From contig QANU01063326.1 in NCBI GenBank assembly GCA_003254905.1, forward strand, positions 237,760-301,759: a stretch of DNA of 64,000 nucleotides, given 5' to 3'. Under the pieces are notes generated by a model that saw nothing but the letters and a program-made list of their open reading frames with translations, did no database searches and was not told where the DNA came from. Numbering within the stretch: position 1 is the stretch's first letter; every line of letters begins with the position of its first letter. This document shows, piece after piece, positions 22,861-36,800 of the stretch. This DNA comes from Nissolia schottii. Lineage: Eukaryota; Streptophyta; Magnoliopsida; Fabales; Fabaceae. The position numbers and the translations under genes were made by a program.

Positions 22861-25800
22861 GAAAACCAACAACAAAGTACGGTCCAACCGTATCAGTAAC
22901 GTTGGCGATGGGAGCTCTACTTCTAACTACTACTTTATTGAAGAGGGCAATAGTGTAACTGTGTTAGTTTAGTGAGACACATTCTCAACCAAATTCAGTA
23001 ATTCACTGAATAGTGTCACTTACCCACAAATTTCATTTTATTTTTAAAGTAAGGATGAGTGAGGCACGACATCTATATGAATAGCATAGGGTCCATTGCC
23101 CAACAAAACATTTAACCGGTGAAGGCACGATCACATGCCATGTTTTTGACCCTATAATAACTCTAACATCACATGGATCCTATGGTTGCCCTCCACATAA
23201 ATACTCCTGGGAATATTGACTCTCGAGGTATACAATTTTGTGGTGCTAGAATGAGCATCGAAAATGTTTTCAATTTACAGTACCTTCAGTACCAAACAAA
23301 ACCACATAAATTATGCTCCTCGTCTAGCCCACATCATCCACTTGCCCCTATTTCGTTCACTTCCAAAATCATTCTAATTGGCAGAAAATCTACTCAGCCA
23401 AAATTTCCCCCAAAAAACAAAAATAACATGGTTTTTGAAAAGTGTGCTTGTAACATTTCCTTTTTCTTTGAAGTATAGTAATTGTCATAACTTATTCAGT
23501 TCCATATGCAGTTGAAAACTGCTCAGGCTCCGCTTTTACCAATTCTGCTCCTACACTGTTGTCTGTTCTGCCTTAGCTCTTGAATGGGAACTCTTCGAGG
23601 AGCAATAGAAAACACACGCATTTTCTACCATATTTTTCTTTCACGGTTTGGTTGGAGAATATACAGCACTCCTCTTTACTATGTTAATAACTTAGTTCGT
23701 CTACTCTTACTTGTCACCTTTAACTTTTAGTTGTATTTTCAAATCATCGTATTTGAATGCAAATACGATATAGTAGTATATAGGTATGAAATGGCACATG
23801 CACTTGTTTGAAGGAAGGGCAAGGGCAAGAAAAAAATTGAGGACTCAGCTGATTTATGGTGAGAAAATAAGTACTCTTCTTTTCTTTCTTGGAAGGGATG
23901 CATTATGCAAGCAAGCCATGTCAGCTAGCAGAGACTTGCAGTGTCATATTGTATCATATGCATTACTGCACAGCAGATACACATACCAATTATTGATGGC
24001 AGCTTTGACCTTGAATGACCAGAATTTTTTTCTTAGGAAAATACAAATCTCTCACCTCATTTTTTATCGCAATTCAATTTGACAACTCTTAAACAATATC
24101 ACTTTAAGTGTGGAGTCCATTATAATATTATCAGGTCGGATCCTATATTTATGTGAATGAGATTATCTAAAGATTGTCAACTTAAGTTGTTATCTTGTTC
24201 TTTTCTTAATAAAGTTGATAGAACCTATGAATAAGTGATTGTAATTTAGATAAAATTGATAAATTCTCTTTTGTTTTATTGTGTTTGTCCAAATATGAGA
24301 TGATAAACTTGCACGTATACAAGAAAACAAAAGCTTACGAGGGATGGGGTTTAAAATGCATTCACGGCCTACACAGAATAATGACAAAAAAGATTTATCT
24401 TTTAAATTGAGAAATGATGAGATGACAATTTTTTAAGATAATTTTAAGCACAACCACACTTAAAAGATGTACAATTCACAATAAACTTTATACATTTGTG
24501 GGTGTATTTGTCTCAAATTAAGGTGTCACAAGTGAGTGTCATGGTAGCACGGTTCTTTAGAACCTTTCAACCTTCACAAAGGGCAATCTTGTCATTGCAA
24601 TTGCAAACTAATATCGTGGCGTTAATATTCATGAGCCACGTTAATCTGTGGCCCATTAGCATTAAGTTGTGGTTGTGCCATGATGAGTGATGAGCTTCTC
24701 TGCTTCTTGATGGGTCTAAGTTCTTCCAACGCCTCCTTTCAAATTTAATTACATGGGGGTATGCCTTCTCTTCTCTTCTTGCATGTTTTGGAAGCATTTC
24801 TTCGGAGAAATCACGATCTGGTGGAACGCCATCATACAGTGGTGTCCTTTTTCTTGCTTGGAGTAACACGAAAATTAAAATTATAATTGAGATGGAGAAA
24901 TAAATATACACAAAGTATTTGTGCCACCCTAGTATTAGTATCTAACTCTTGATGTGTCCACTTTTCATTGGACAAACAATATTACTTTCCCTGCTATGTT
25001 TGTCTCACTGTATTGGCTAATAGGTTTTCAATGCCACGTTTTATTTTTTTCTACAATTTTTTTAAAATAAATAATAATTAGATGATAATTATTTAAAAAA
25101 ATGTATAATTTATTATAATGAGGTGAACAATAAATTACACATGTTTATGAATGCGATTATTATAAATTAAACTGTCTTACATAATTATCATCGTGACATT
25201 ACTATTTTTTTGCTCTGCCTGCCTAATTCTACTGCCTATTCGGTTTGACTCTTTTCCTTCAGTATGTGGTAGATTATATGGTGACATACTGACATGAATC
25301 TTTATTAAATTAGGCTGTATGGTATCAAAACCATATATTGGCACTTTATACTATAGTACTATATATGTACAACAAACCGCTCCTATTTATTTCATCTAAG
25401 ATAGTTCTTTCACGTTTCAAATCACTTTTCATAATAGCACCAAAAAAAAAATCACTTTTCATAGCCATTGATATCTCTTTTGCTGACGCAAAGTTTGACC
25501 CTGACCCCGTCCTAATCAAATGGAGTGCAAATGAACCAAATCAAATGCAGTCTTATTTAATACAACTACCCTGAAAGATCTATGCATAAAACTGTGTATA
25601 AATGTAAAATACGTAGATCTTGTTGTCTATGAACCCAGCCAGCTAATGTACCGAACCAATTCAGTTGAAGTGTCATCCAACTCGATATAGTTAGTTCTCT
25701 GCGCCGCTGATCAGTGTAAAAATTAATTAAATCAAATCACATGTTTAATTTATAAAGAAGAAAAAGTAATGAAAGCGAAGGGATTACCTCCTATCTATTT

Positions 25801-26930
25801 AGGCTACTCCGACAGCCCAAGCTTAATGGACTATTAGTTCAATCATACCCATTGTTAAGTTATACAAATATATTTTTATCATTCAAGTCTACAAAGAGAG
25901 CTCAATACGTGAGTAAGTTTTATAAATTAAGTATCAAGTTGAATTTTTTTATTTATTCGATGTGATACTTTTTAGAATTAAAGTCTTAAGTGTGTTTCAA
26001 ACTTAGTATTTGATTTGGTTAGAAGATTAAGTCGTACATTACTTGGAAAAGACTTGAGTTAAGCCTTTATATATATGAACTTCGTTTACAAGATAACACT
26101 TATAGTTTTGACTCTCAATGTGCATTTGGACCTTAGCATATCACACACATCCATTGGGACTTTTGCTTAGTTGTTTATTTTTTAATCCAATTATCTTTGT
26201 TTGTGATAGCTTGAGACATAATTTTTGAACTTCCTATCTTGCTTTATATATATGGCCGTTGGGACCATTGACTTGGTCAATTGGGCTGTTTAAGAGTCAT
26301 TTGGCTTGGGTTAAAAATTAAACAACCTTGACCTATTTCTTTTGTAATCCGCTAAGACCAAAAAACTGTTGCTCTCCATTGTCATTGACTCATTGTTGAT
26401 CATTTGCTTCTTCCTCTATAAAATTGAAGACCTACCCAGGACACCCCCCAACCTCCACCGCTCATCCAATACTTGGAATGATATTTTGTTGCCCAATTTT
26501 GCCATGAACTACGTATGGACAAGTTCTTGAGGAGATCCACGTTTAATCTTGAAGGGAATCACGTTCAAGCCTTTCCCATAAGCTTGGGTTACAATGGAGA
26601 TAAACCCTTAAGAACAGTGCATTTGTACGATTTGTGTTATAATTGTACTAATATCAATCTAGCTTTGATTGACGAGGTAATGTTCCTCCGCACCTTCCCA
26701 AAATTGGAAGGTATCATCTAATGTTAGATCACATAAATTGCACATCACTTTGTTACAATACCACACAAAGCCTTGTGTCAGGGCTTCGTCGCATCCCATG
26801 TGACTTTCCGACACTCGTTGTGAGCCAACTAGGATGCATTGTCATTGTTATCACTTTTCAACCATTCCTCCTCCATATTACCCTATGTCAAATACCAGGG
26901 GTCAAAACGAAAATAAGAGCAACAAAATCA
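22861..26930. other. Intergenic sequence, no recognised gene
   Basis: Several frames of 60-115 codons occur (for example 23173-23478, 24567-24911 minus, 26515-26721 and 26721-26939), but none shows a domain or conserved motif I recognise. The two consecutive frames at 26515-26939 have protein-like composition and abut each other in different phases. I cannot assign them, and a decayed gene fragment is possible. Confidence 0.45.
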
Positions 26931-26935
26931 CAATA

Positions 26936-27352
26936 CTAGTAACAATTGAGAACAAGAAATCCGACTACAACACTCAACGGACGGCGATCTTCAAAAGAGA
27001 CTAGGAACAAGAGAGGCCACCACAACAGGGCCAAACTCCATTGAAGCCGCAGTGTAGGAGGCTTGGGCCGGCGTGACACGAGTGGAGGTGGGACTTGGCT
27101 GCGGTAATGGTGGGTATTGGCGGCGACAATGGTGGAGGCTAGGAGGAAGATCAGGAGATCACAAGCCCATAGAGCAAAAGAGCAAGAGAACAGATTTGTA
27201 AAACAGGATGGATGATGGGAAAAACGCACAAAGGCGAGAGGTAAAGCGCAAGAAGGCGACGAGAAATGATGGTGGTTGCAATGGAGGCGCAGTAGTGATC
27301 GCGCAAGGGCGGCACAGACCGTTAGGGTTTCTCTGTTCTTCGAGTTATTCAA
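26936..27352 (-). other. GC-richer segment with an unassigned 138-codon frame
   Basis: This stretch is clearly richer in G and C than its flanks. The minus-strand frame gives a Leu/Pro/His-rich product with no recognised domain. At the plus-strand edge, 'CCGTTAGGGTTTCTCTG' (27319-27335) resembles plant gene leaders. I would not call it a gene without transcript evidence. Confidence 0.25.
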
Positions 27353-29190
27353 TACTTTAATATTTTACACATTTTTTTATTTTTTATTTTTACATATATT
27401 TGTTGCCAATTATACCCGCACAGAAACAAAAATCCCTCTTTGGCCCCCATTAATGTTATGAGCCGATAACATCCACACAATATGACATTGCCGATACTAT
27501 AGATGTAGTACTTGCAGTGTCAAAAAATCAATCACCCACGTTCACCACATTTTTGCTAATATCTCAAACGTCCTGATTGATTGTTATATCTATCCACCCA
27601 CCACTATATCGAGTTAAAGACAAAATACACAAATGGAAACAACGAGTAAAAGGTCAATTTCTTGTCTCTTTTTTCCCCTGGAAAATAACAAAAGGGAAAA
27701 TGAGGAAAACCCTGTCGATGTTGATTTTACATGAATTTTTTCCCCCCTACATTGTAATGTTAGTTACAGGCTTGATACGAAAGGGAAACAAAAGCAGCCC
27801 CAGGCCTGAGGCACGATGATTGATTTAGACATCATCATCATCATGCCATCAAAGTAGGATAATAATCATTATATGCATCCTTAATTCTTATTGGTAAGTT
27901 TAACTAGGATAATTGATTGATTATTTGTAAGATTCTAATCAATAGTTCAAACGTAACATCAATGCATTTCTGCACGAAATACCTATGACAAAAATAGTTA
28001 GTGACGTGCTGATTTTGACTTCATGGAGGCCATCATTCTGTAATTAGATTAGGAGCTTGATGAGAAAAAATATATATGCCTAGGAATTAGATTCTTCAAC
28101 TATTTTTTTTAATAAGTTTGGTTTCTGCCCTACGTTGGATTTTGACCCACCCATAGAGTGGTTGATAAGCTGTCACCTAGGTTTAATTCAAGTACTTTTG
28201 TTACATATACAAGTTTTTGGGGTTAATGGGCACCTTTCCCATTTTAAGATTGGTCATTTTACAAACCTCATAAGTATTGCTAGCAAATAAAATAAAAATA
28301 GAATAGAAAAAAAAAAACCCGGATAGCATCATCTTTTTGGGGGTGGGGGAGCTATGTTACATGGTTAGAGTAATGAAACATAGATTTCTTACATATATAG
28401 GGCGCAGGTGTTTGTCATACTAAAGTGAAAAAAACCCACCACTGACACCAGTACTCAAGATCTTTTCTCTCCTGGGATGTTTCCACCTATAGTTTTGTGA
28501 AGAATCTATGCTGTCTTTTTTCTCTTGTAATTGAACCTCCCCTTAAAAAGAAAAATGATATTAATGCTTTGTATACTATAGTTTAATTAAGTTGTTTGGC
28601 TTGTGTTCTCTCTCAATTTTTATTTATTTTTAAATGTATCAATTTATGATTGAAAAAATAACATTTGAAAGATTCTATCTCATAATAACGAATCAACTCA
28701 GCTCCAGTTAAATTAATCAAAATTTGTCTATTTCTTATATACATTAGTGGTTTAGAGAGAGAGATTTTTACCCTTTAAGCATGCGAGATAAGAAACAAAG
28801 AGTTGTACACTGGGGTTAGCACATACTCCAGCTAGTAACGCACTCATGAAAGCATATTTACAATTTTGAAAGGGCTTAGTTAAACCAGACCATCTCAAGT
28901 ACATTACTATTTATTTATTAAAAAAACAAAAAACAAAAACAAAAAATGGTTATTAAATCAACTCACAGAATTGATTAATGAGGCTAACTTAATGGATAGA
29001 GAGAAAACAAATCATAAAAATATTACTACTATTGATACTGAAAATAATTATTATTAATGACAACGCAAACAGTTGACACATACAGTATATTAGACGTAGA
29101 GTATACTGTATAGCATACTAGTACTAGTATATATATATATATATAAAAGTATTTACGGAACATACCAACCACAGAGGCACCATGCATTAA
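27353..29190. other. Intergenic sequence downstream of the ERF gene
   Basis: No coding signature was recognised. A TA tract is present at about 29130-29145, shortly downstream of the ERF stop codon (the gene reads leftward). Confidence 0.5.
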
Positions 29191-29197
29191 TACACAT

Positions 29198-29746
29198 TTA
29201 TAAACACGCCGTGAAGGGTTGCTCCACCTCAGGCCACGCCGTGACGTCGCCGGAGGAAGCCCACGACGACGATCCGCTCGGAGAGCTCCAGCAGCACTCC
29301 CCGTCCATCAGCTCCGGCAGCTCAATCTCCCCCCAGAAATCATCGCTGCCGCCGATCTTCCCGTCGGGCGAGGCATGAGGAGCCTTCGTCATGCTGGCGG
29401 CCGCCTTGGCGGCGGCGGCCTGAATGTCCCTGGGGGAGGAGGTGGAGGGGAGCGGCAGGTGGTCCACCTCGTCGGGAAAGTTGAGCTGCGCCTTCCGCCC
29501 CTTGAGGCAGTACGCCGCCACGTCGTAGGCCTTCGCCGCCATCTCCGGCACCGGGAAGGACCCCAGCCATATGCGCGATTTCTTGCGCGGCTCCCGAATC
29601 TCCGACACCCACTTGCCCCACCGCCGCTTGCGCACCCCGCGGTATACCGGGTGGCGCGTGCCGCCTACTCGCGGGTTGTTTTCGAGCTTTAGGGGAGCGG
29701 TTTCGTCGTCTTCGGTGGCGGTGGTGGGCGGTGGTTGATGCTCCAT
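29198..29746 (-). CDS. AP2/ERF transcription factor, DREB type (probably subgroup A-4)
   Basis: This single-exon gene encodes 182 aa, a nuclear DNA-binding protein with one AP2/ERF domain at about residues 34-91. It begins [20 protein letters not shown] and continues through [17 protein letters not shown] and AQLNFP. The DREB-diagnostic residues are V47 (position 14 of the domain) and E52 (position 19). The family therefore predicts binding to DRE/CRT (core CCGAC) promoter elements. The [17 protein letters not shown] signature fits the A-4 (TINY-like) group. After the domain a [12 protein letters not shown] helix is conserved in that group. The C-terminal third is acidic and Ser/Trp-rich, a plausible activation region. 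The N-terminus has an acidic stretch. The coding sequence is very GC-rich, which creates long shadow frames on both strands. Target genes and stress role cannot be read from sequence. The family call is firm and the subgroup fairly sure. Confidence 0.95.
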   Translation of the reverse strand: MEHQPPPTTATEDDETAPLKLENNPRVGGTRHPVYRGVRKRRWGKWVSEIREPRKKSRIWLGSFPVPEMAAKAYDVAAYCLKGRKAQLNFPDEVDHLPLPSTSSPRDIQAAAAKAAASMTKAPHASPDGKIGGSDDFWGEIELPELMDGECCWSSPSGSSSWASSGDVTAWPEVEQPFTACL

Positions 29747-29798
29747 TCAATGGGGTTGAGATAGTGGCAGCCGTTTTGGCTCTCAGTGTCCCCCCGAC

Positions 29799-29805
29799 AT
29801 TTATA
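29799..29805 (-). promoter_or_regulatory. TATA box of the ERF gene
   Basis: TATAAAT on the minus strand lies about 53 bp upstream of the ATG (29746). That spacing gives a short leader of roughly 20-25 nt if transcription starts about 30 bp downstream. This is inference from motif and position. Confidence 0.55.
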
Positions 29806-29996
29806 AGCTTCATAAGAGGTTAAAATTGACCACTGAATTGTCAGATTACGAATATGCCCCTCTGTAATTTATGAAAGGATTTGGATTTTGTGGCCAAAAG
29901 CTGCACTTTCTACGTTAAAAGGCCCTTCCCCCAACAAGGGGTGCCAATTAGAGTTATGTTAAATATCATACTCTGCATTCAATTTTTTTTAATTTA

Positions 29997-30353
29997 GTTT
30001 CTCAGTTACTTTATGAGATAAATACTTTATAATATTTAATTTTTTTATTTTTAATAATTTTTATAATTAAATGCATTGATTTTTGTTATTATTCTATGAT
30101 TTAATTAATTATTTTTGATGAATTATATAATTTAATATGATAAATTGAACACTCATCATAAGCTCAAATGATTCGCTAGTATTTAAACATCTTATAAGTT
30201 GACTTTTTTTAATAATTTGATTCATGAAAAACTTATTACAATCATATAAAATATGACATAATAACAAAAATTAATAAATTTAGTTAAAAAAATTATTAAA
30301 AATAATTAAATTAAATATCATAAGGTATTTATCCTATAAAATAACTAAGAAAC
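29997..30353. mobile_element. MITE family 'GGATAAATACTTTAT', copy 1
   Basis: The left arm (GTTTCTCAGTTACTTTATGA) is the inverted counterpart of the right arm (ending ATAACTAAGAAAC). Both arms continue into GATAAATACTTTAT and then 'TTAATAATTTTTATAATTAAA'. Related copies lie at about 37963-38365 and 39262-39505. No transposase is encoded. I could not confirm a target duplication. Confidence 0.65.
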
Positions 30354-33217
30354 CACTTTTTTTTATTTGTAGGACTTAAATTTGATATCAGTGGTGAAGG
30401 GGCTAAGACTCGCGACATCATTTTACTTAGCTAACCCACCTTAGTTGGCACATATGTTAAATTGTAGAAATTATAAAAGATGCATTTATTATTTAAAAGT
30501 AAAATACTTTGGTGCATTTTAAATAATAATTCAAGTGTTTAAGTGTTTAATTAGAAGGTGATTGTCATGATTCAAGGTCCTTAAAAAGAGTCCAACCCAA
30601 TAAATTAGTTGATTAGATATAAAAGAGTTTCGTAACTTAAATATTTCACTGAATTTGTTTGTTTGATCAATATATAATTCATAACTGGGATATGATAAAT
30701 TGTGTTTTGCTGAACTTTCCTCCAAAAGTATAAATATGCATTTCCCGCTTTTGTCTATATAAATTGGGGATTCTTGCATAAAAAGAAAAATTAGATTTTT
30801 CCATATGATCAAATGGTCAAAATATATGATGTACGTACTTGATGACTTTTTTTTTCTCTCTGCTTATAATTATAAACTCGCGGCTGACAATTCTGGTGAA
30901 GGCATACATACACACTATTAGTTTGAAATGAACACGACAACAGCTCATTTAACTTGGATCATGATGTAATTTGACAGTTTCCAAATAAAGTAATGCTTTA
31001 TCATTTTACCATAAACCATGACACTGGACGTAAATATCAAGTTATAACGCTAAACACTATCATAGATATCATGATGTGAAAATTTGGGTTGCCACTTCCT
31101 GCCAGTCAAAATTTGAAACGAAAATTAGTTGAAGCATCCTGTGAAGAAAATGCTTAGTGGAAATTAATTGGTTTAATTAAAAGAATTTAATAATTGGACC
31201 TTATCGGTATAAAAATATTTTATACTCACGTCTAATTATATATTATACATCACATCAATATAAAAGTGACCAAGTCTTTTAAATTCTCACATACATTTTA
31301 TGATTAGAGGACATTATAATATTTTTTTTGGGCAATGTTTCTCTAAATTGAATATTTCACTTTAGAAAATAAAGTGATAATGAATCCTAATTTTTTACTT
31401 TATTGATTCTATTGTATTTTAGGTATAAATACTGAAGTATTATATTGATGAAATTTGGATTAAATAAAAAGAATATATTTTGGATAACTCATAGATATAT
31501 TATCTTAAAATTTTAGATCCCATTTTTGTGTCTCAGTTAATACACTTATTTAAATCTCCATTGATTTTAGGCTTCCTTCACCACTTTAAATCCAATATCC
31601 AATGTTACAATATCTAAATAAAAAACGTTCTTATACTACTAACAAAACAAGTTACAATTAAACTTTTTAAGCTGATAAGTGCAGAGCTTAATTATTTTTG
31701 AGCTTATATAACAATATATGATTCATTAAGGTTATAAAACTCTCATATACTAGCGAGGATAGTAAATTAGTAGAATTAAACAAAACAAAAATGATCCTTC
31801 TATATAGAATCACGATTTTGACATCTTAACAAGCAGGTTTCAAAAACAAGTGGCGAAACGAAACGTTAACGAATTGGAAGAGGCCACGAAGAAGGTGGTG
31901 GAGACCCACACGGCCTTACAGGATGTTAATGTGTGGATGGACATACATCCATGTTGGGATGACAATGACATTTCTGCCCCTTTCCTTAATTGTATGCTAA
32001 AAATGCTGAGATCACAACCTTCACAGGGTTGCACGGGATTAGGGTGACTGTTTCGCCTTTTTCTCCCCCCTCAGTTTAAGGGCCTTTTTAGTGGGGATGA
32101 TGGGTTTGTTGCTATAAATTGATGGTATGATATGTGTGCAAGCACAAAGCCCATGTGTCACTATTCTTGCCAAATGTCACCTAATTTGGCCAATTAGCTT
32201 TTGAGCTTTTGCACATACACATATGAAAATGACCCCCCCCCCCCCGTTTTATGCATCCCATGAACCGTCTTATCACTTTTCTAATTCGTATTTTTTCATT
32301 TCAATCATTATTGTGATTTGAAATCCCACATACTATAACACCAGCATTTACAATTATATGTGATTTAATCTAGTTCATGTTAGGACCAAATAATTGGCAT
32401 TGGAAGTTTCTTGCAATTAGTAGAAAAAGTAAACCTACATGTGTTTTCTAGGTGCCATAGCACAGTGCAAAAAGATTACCAAAAAAAAAAAAAGGCCGAG
32501 TGCTAAATTCCGGAGGTATTTAGATCAATATAGACAGGCCAACTGAAAAATATAAAAGTGAGTCAAATCTTAAATAAATAAGTTTATGAGTTTTTTTAAA
32601 TATTTTATTTGTTCGAATGTGTCAAAAAACGAGCAGCAGGACAAATCTCAAACATAATTTCGTACGAATTCAATTGGCTAAATAATAGTAAAAAAACATA
32701 AAAAAAAAATTAACAAGATGACATTAAGTGTAAAGACAAAATAATTTAATGTGATATGCAAATCCCATGTTATGACTAAAGATCTTTAACTTCGAAGAGT
32801 TCTTATTTTAAATTCTAATTGACTTTTCAACATTATAACAAATTATTTATATCAGTAATTTAAATAATATTAAATTTAAGGATAATTATCTTATGAATGT
32901 ACATATACATAAACAAACTCACTTGCAATATTATCAAAATATACATGAGTCAATTTTTTTAACAAAATGTAATTCTCTTTTATTTCTTTAATATATTTTT
33001 AAATCAGTGTATCCAAATACAAACTATATTTTGGTACATTAATTTAAAAATTTATCCAAAAAAGTAATAAAAAAAATCTACATTAAGGATCGAGCGAATA
33101 TACATTCTTCATTTGATTCAAATTTAATTAATTTGATACTTTGTACTCACCCTTCAACTCACAACGTATGAAAGTTCTTGTTTCATTGCATCTTATTTTA
33201 CCTTCTCATGTTTTGAA
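30354..33217. other. Intergenic sequence, no recognised gene
   Basis: Mostly AT-rich. A C13 homopolymer lies at 32233-32245. Overlapping opposite frames at 31840-32047 (64 and 65 aa) sit in a slightly GC-richer patch but have no motif I recognise. Confidence 0.5.
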
Positions 33218-33226
33218 CTTAAAGTT

Positions 33227-33874
33227 AAGGAAAAACTTTAATTTAGTCCTTATAATTTTTTAACTCGGATAATTTTATCTTTCGACTAATTTAACTTTTG
33301 TTATGTTTAAAATTAGTCAATTTTATCCTTCTTAATTTTTTGTGGACCACTAATTTAGTCTGTTGCTTTTTAAATTAATCAATTTAAATGAAAATTTATT
33401 TACTTTGTCATGTAAATACGCAAACACTTCATTTTCATCTTTTGCAAACATATTGTCATAATGCATGTCTATTTTTATTGTAGACGCACATGTTTTGTGG
33501 ACATGTTATGCAAAACGACATTGTTTTGTTTAAAGGGAATGCACTATTAGTTGTGTATAATTATGTTGTTTCTAACATGAAGTATGTGACATGAACTTTT
33601 AACGTGTCATGTCCCTCTCTTATGCTCTAATTAAGTTGAATGTTTTAATATAAAAGATGTATGAAAGAACTAACTTATCTAATTTTTATAATTTGTAGGG
33701 ATTAAATTGGTCAATTTTTTTGAAAAAATAAATGAAATTGACCAATTTAAAAAATAAAAATTAGATTGACCGATATGAAAAATATCAGGAACTACCTAGC
33801 TTGATCAAAGAACTTTAAAAGGGACAAATTTATCCAAATTAAAACACATGGACTAAATTCATGTTTATATCCTT
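33227..33874. mobile_element. MULE-type MITE with near-perfect 9-bp TSD
   Basis: The left end, AAGGAAAAACTTTAATTTAG followed by TCC, pairs with the inverted right end (GGACTAAATTCATG to ATATCCTT). Further in, GGATAATTTTATC and GACAAATTTATCC correspond. Flanks CTTAAAGTT (33218-33226) and ATTAAAGTT (33875-33883) match at 8 of 9 positions. The 648-bp element is non-coding. The 9-bp duplication points to Mutator-type mobilisation, although the TIR sequence differs from the GGGTTAAATATG family in the same window. Confidence 0.7.
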
Positions 33875-33883
33875 ATTAAAGTT

Positions 33884-36800
33884 AATCACCTTAAAAATGC
33901 GGACTAAATTTAAGCAAGATCCTCTTCTTGATTTTTCTCAAAATTCTATAAAATCCCCATGAATTGCTAAACGGTGCCTCAATCAAGCGCAGTTGGGATA
34001 ATGCAGAGACTTAACTCGAAGCTTCAACGATATGCAAATAATTAAGCAAATTATATACAGCTGTCAGGATGCAATACTTCTTTTACGTGCCCCTTGTGGC
34101 TTAATTGTAACCCACACGGTTGTGCTTGCCTTCTACAATTTTAAATTCCTTCATCAATAAATATGATCTTGCTTTATTTCTCCAAAAAAAGAAAAAAAAA
34201 TGAGCTTGCCTTAATGCCATATTTATAGAATTAAAATTATTAAGGTTAGCTAGTGTGTTTACTCCTCTAGTAATGAATACAATTTATGTTATCTCACAGT
34301 TAACACACCTTTCATTCACTATTAAATAAAATCTCAATAAAATTTATATTTTATTAAACATTTATATAATAATAAATAAAATATAAATTGATACGATATC
34401 CCACCCGCAATAAACACACCAATGAGCCTGTAAAAGAATTGCATTGTACCGGTTATTTTTAGGCTACGGCTTTGGCTTATGCACGAGACTACCACATACT
34501 TTTAATGCTTATAAATATCGAGCAGCCCTTATTTATTATTAAGGTACGTTCATTCTTAGCTTATCGCTTCCTTTTCCTGAGAATTACATTGGATATTTAT
34601 CTGGATATCCCTACACAACAGGAACTATATTACTCCACTTCAAAACAGATAATAACCAAAACCCACTTCAAAATAGATGGACCACGCCCTAAAGTATATT
34701 ATCTTCGTTTGAATCTAACTGTTCAATATTTGGCAAATAAAATTTCATATTATTTCTTTTTCCCAATAATTACAGTATGTCCTTGACACAGTGATACTGC
34801 AACACTTTATTATATAACTTGTTTGCTTCAACTACATGATGGCCATACGTTAAATGAAAATCTAGCTATATATTGGCCGATTTTGATTAGCTTAAAAAAA
34901 TATTTATCTTAATTATATTTTGTGTATAATTTTTTATTTAAGAGATTTAGTTTATAATTATAAGATAATTTTANATTAACAACCTAGTGAGCATTGCGTA
35001 CTACTCAAGGGTATGCATTTAGCTAGGGTGTTACAGTTATTTTTTTTAAAAGTGTTTTTTTATAAGACAATCTAAACGAGTAACATTTATCAACCATCAT
35101 TTATACTCTTTTCTCTCCTCTTTTGTGAGAGTAAAAAAAGAGGGTTGTCATTGTTCTTCATTGATAGATGCCCATTGCATTTCTTTTTTGTTATATAGAT
35201 TTTTTCTTTGTGCTTTTGTTTTTCTTTGTGAGTGTTTCTATTTAATTTTGTGTTGTTCCGTTCTCTTTTATGCTTGCAATTTTTTTTTTCTTATGGTGTT
35301 TTTTTTTTATTATTATTATTTATGATTGTGTTTATTTCTTTTGGTGAGATTTCGTTTATAAAAGTCTTACATATGAAGATGATATTTAGATTTATCGTAA
35401 AAGGAAGTGTAATAGATTCTTAAACCTATAACATTGGTAGTGTTAGTCTTTGACATGAAAGATGTTTAGATATCGATAGTCTTCAAGCAATAAGTATGGT
35501 TACAAATCTTCAATTAGTTTAAAATAAATAGTGTATTCATATTTTATTAGTGTTAAATCGATTGTATTATTTTTAATTTATTACAGCGACTGAAATTCAA
35601 TTTTTTTTTAAAGTTTCTAACTCTATAGTTAGAACAAAAAGGAAAAGGTCATTACTTCGTTGAGGATGAGAAGAAAGATATCCTCGTATGAATAATTAAT
35701 ACTATATATACCTGCAGGACATGAACTCATGGTTAATTTAGGGTCCAACTGAAATGAAACAAAACGACCAATCTGGTATTGCCGTAACCAATGCTAAAAG
35801 AAAAAGTTTCCTGGAAAATATTAGAAACGCATTATTTTTAGAAATTTAATTCATAATTTTACTTAATCATAATCTCCAAAAAAAAAAATGATAGGATATC
35901 ACTAAAGAAGAATGATCACAATCTCCTTAATGACACTCACATAAAAGAAATTAAAAGAAGAGAAGAGAGAAAAATATTTAATACAACTTTTATATATATC
36001 AAAATCAATATAACATCAATATTATATAATCTTGAAATGAATATAAACTATTTGATGACATTTTATAAATGTCCAATTGCTCTCAAATTTAGTACAAAAG
36101 AACAACATGATACACAGTTATAATTCACTGAGTTAATAAAAATTATATTCTGTAATAAGTTATTGAAGATAAGTCATATTCTATATATATAAAACTCATT
36201 ACAAAGAAAAAAAAACCCTATATATATCAAACAAATTAAAACTCTAAACATAAATGTGCTTAAAATTGTTAACTCATTTGTTATTTAGTTAATGACTAGC
36301 TGGAATGAACACACATGGTGCATGCAAATGTGAATATGTGAATGAAATGCTCTCAGGGGTCTGTCTCAGCCTATCAAATCCTTTCATCGAACAACTGTCA
36401 CAGAGATACCTTACACAGGGATACCCTATAAAGTTTTATGGTTGTTCAGTAGTAAGAAATAAGGGACCGCATCATTAAACACTGAATACGGTAACAACAA
36501 CCATTTTCTTAATATTTGATTAAGAAATTATATTTAGCTGTATTTTTAATTTTAAAAGTTTTTTTTTTGGTATGAAATTTTAAAAGTATTTAAAATTTTT
36601 CAGAAAATAAATAAAATTACTGGGGTGTGATTTTAAAATCCATTACAAACCTGGAAATCACAACCAGAATGCAAAATGCTTTGACCCGATAGGAGCCTGA
36701 GGGTATTTAATTTTCTCATTACTGAACATCACTCTCCATTCAATGGCTGAGTACTTGTGCCAGGTTAATAAAACATTACCTGAATTGTTGCAGCTACATG

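Noticed and set aside
29219-29813. Two long frames (157 aa each, plus strand and alternative minus frame) over the ERF gene
   Set aside because: They are shadows of the GC-rich AP2/ERF coding sequence, Arg/Gly/Ala-rich with no domain, while the 182-aa frame contains a complete AP2 domain.
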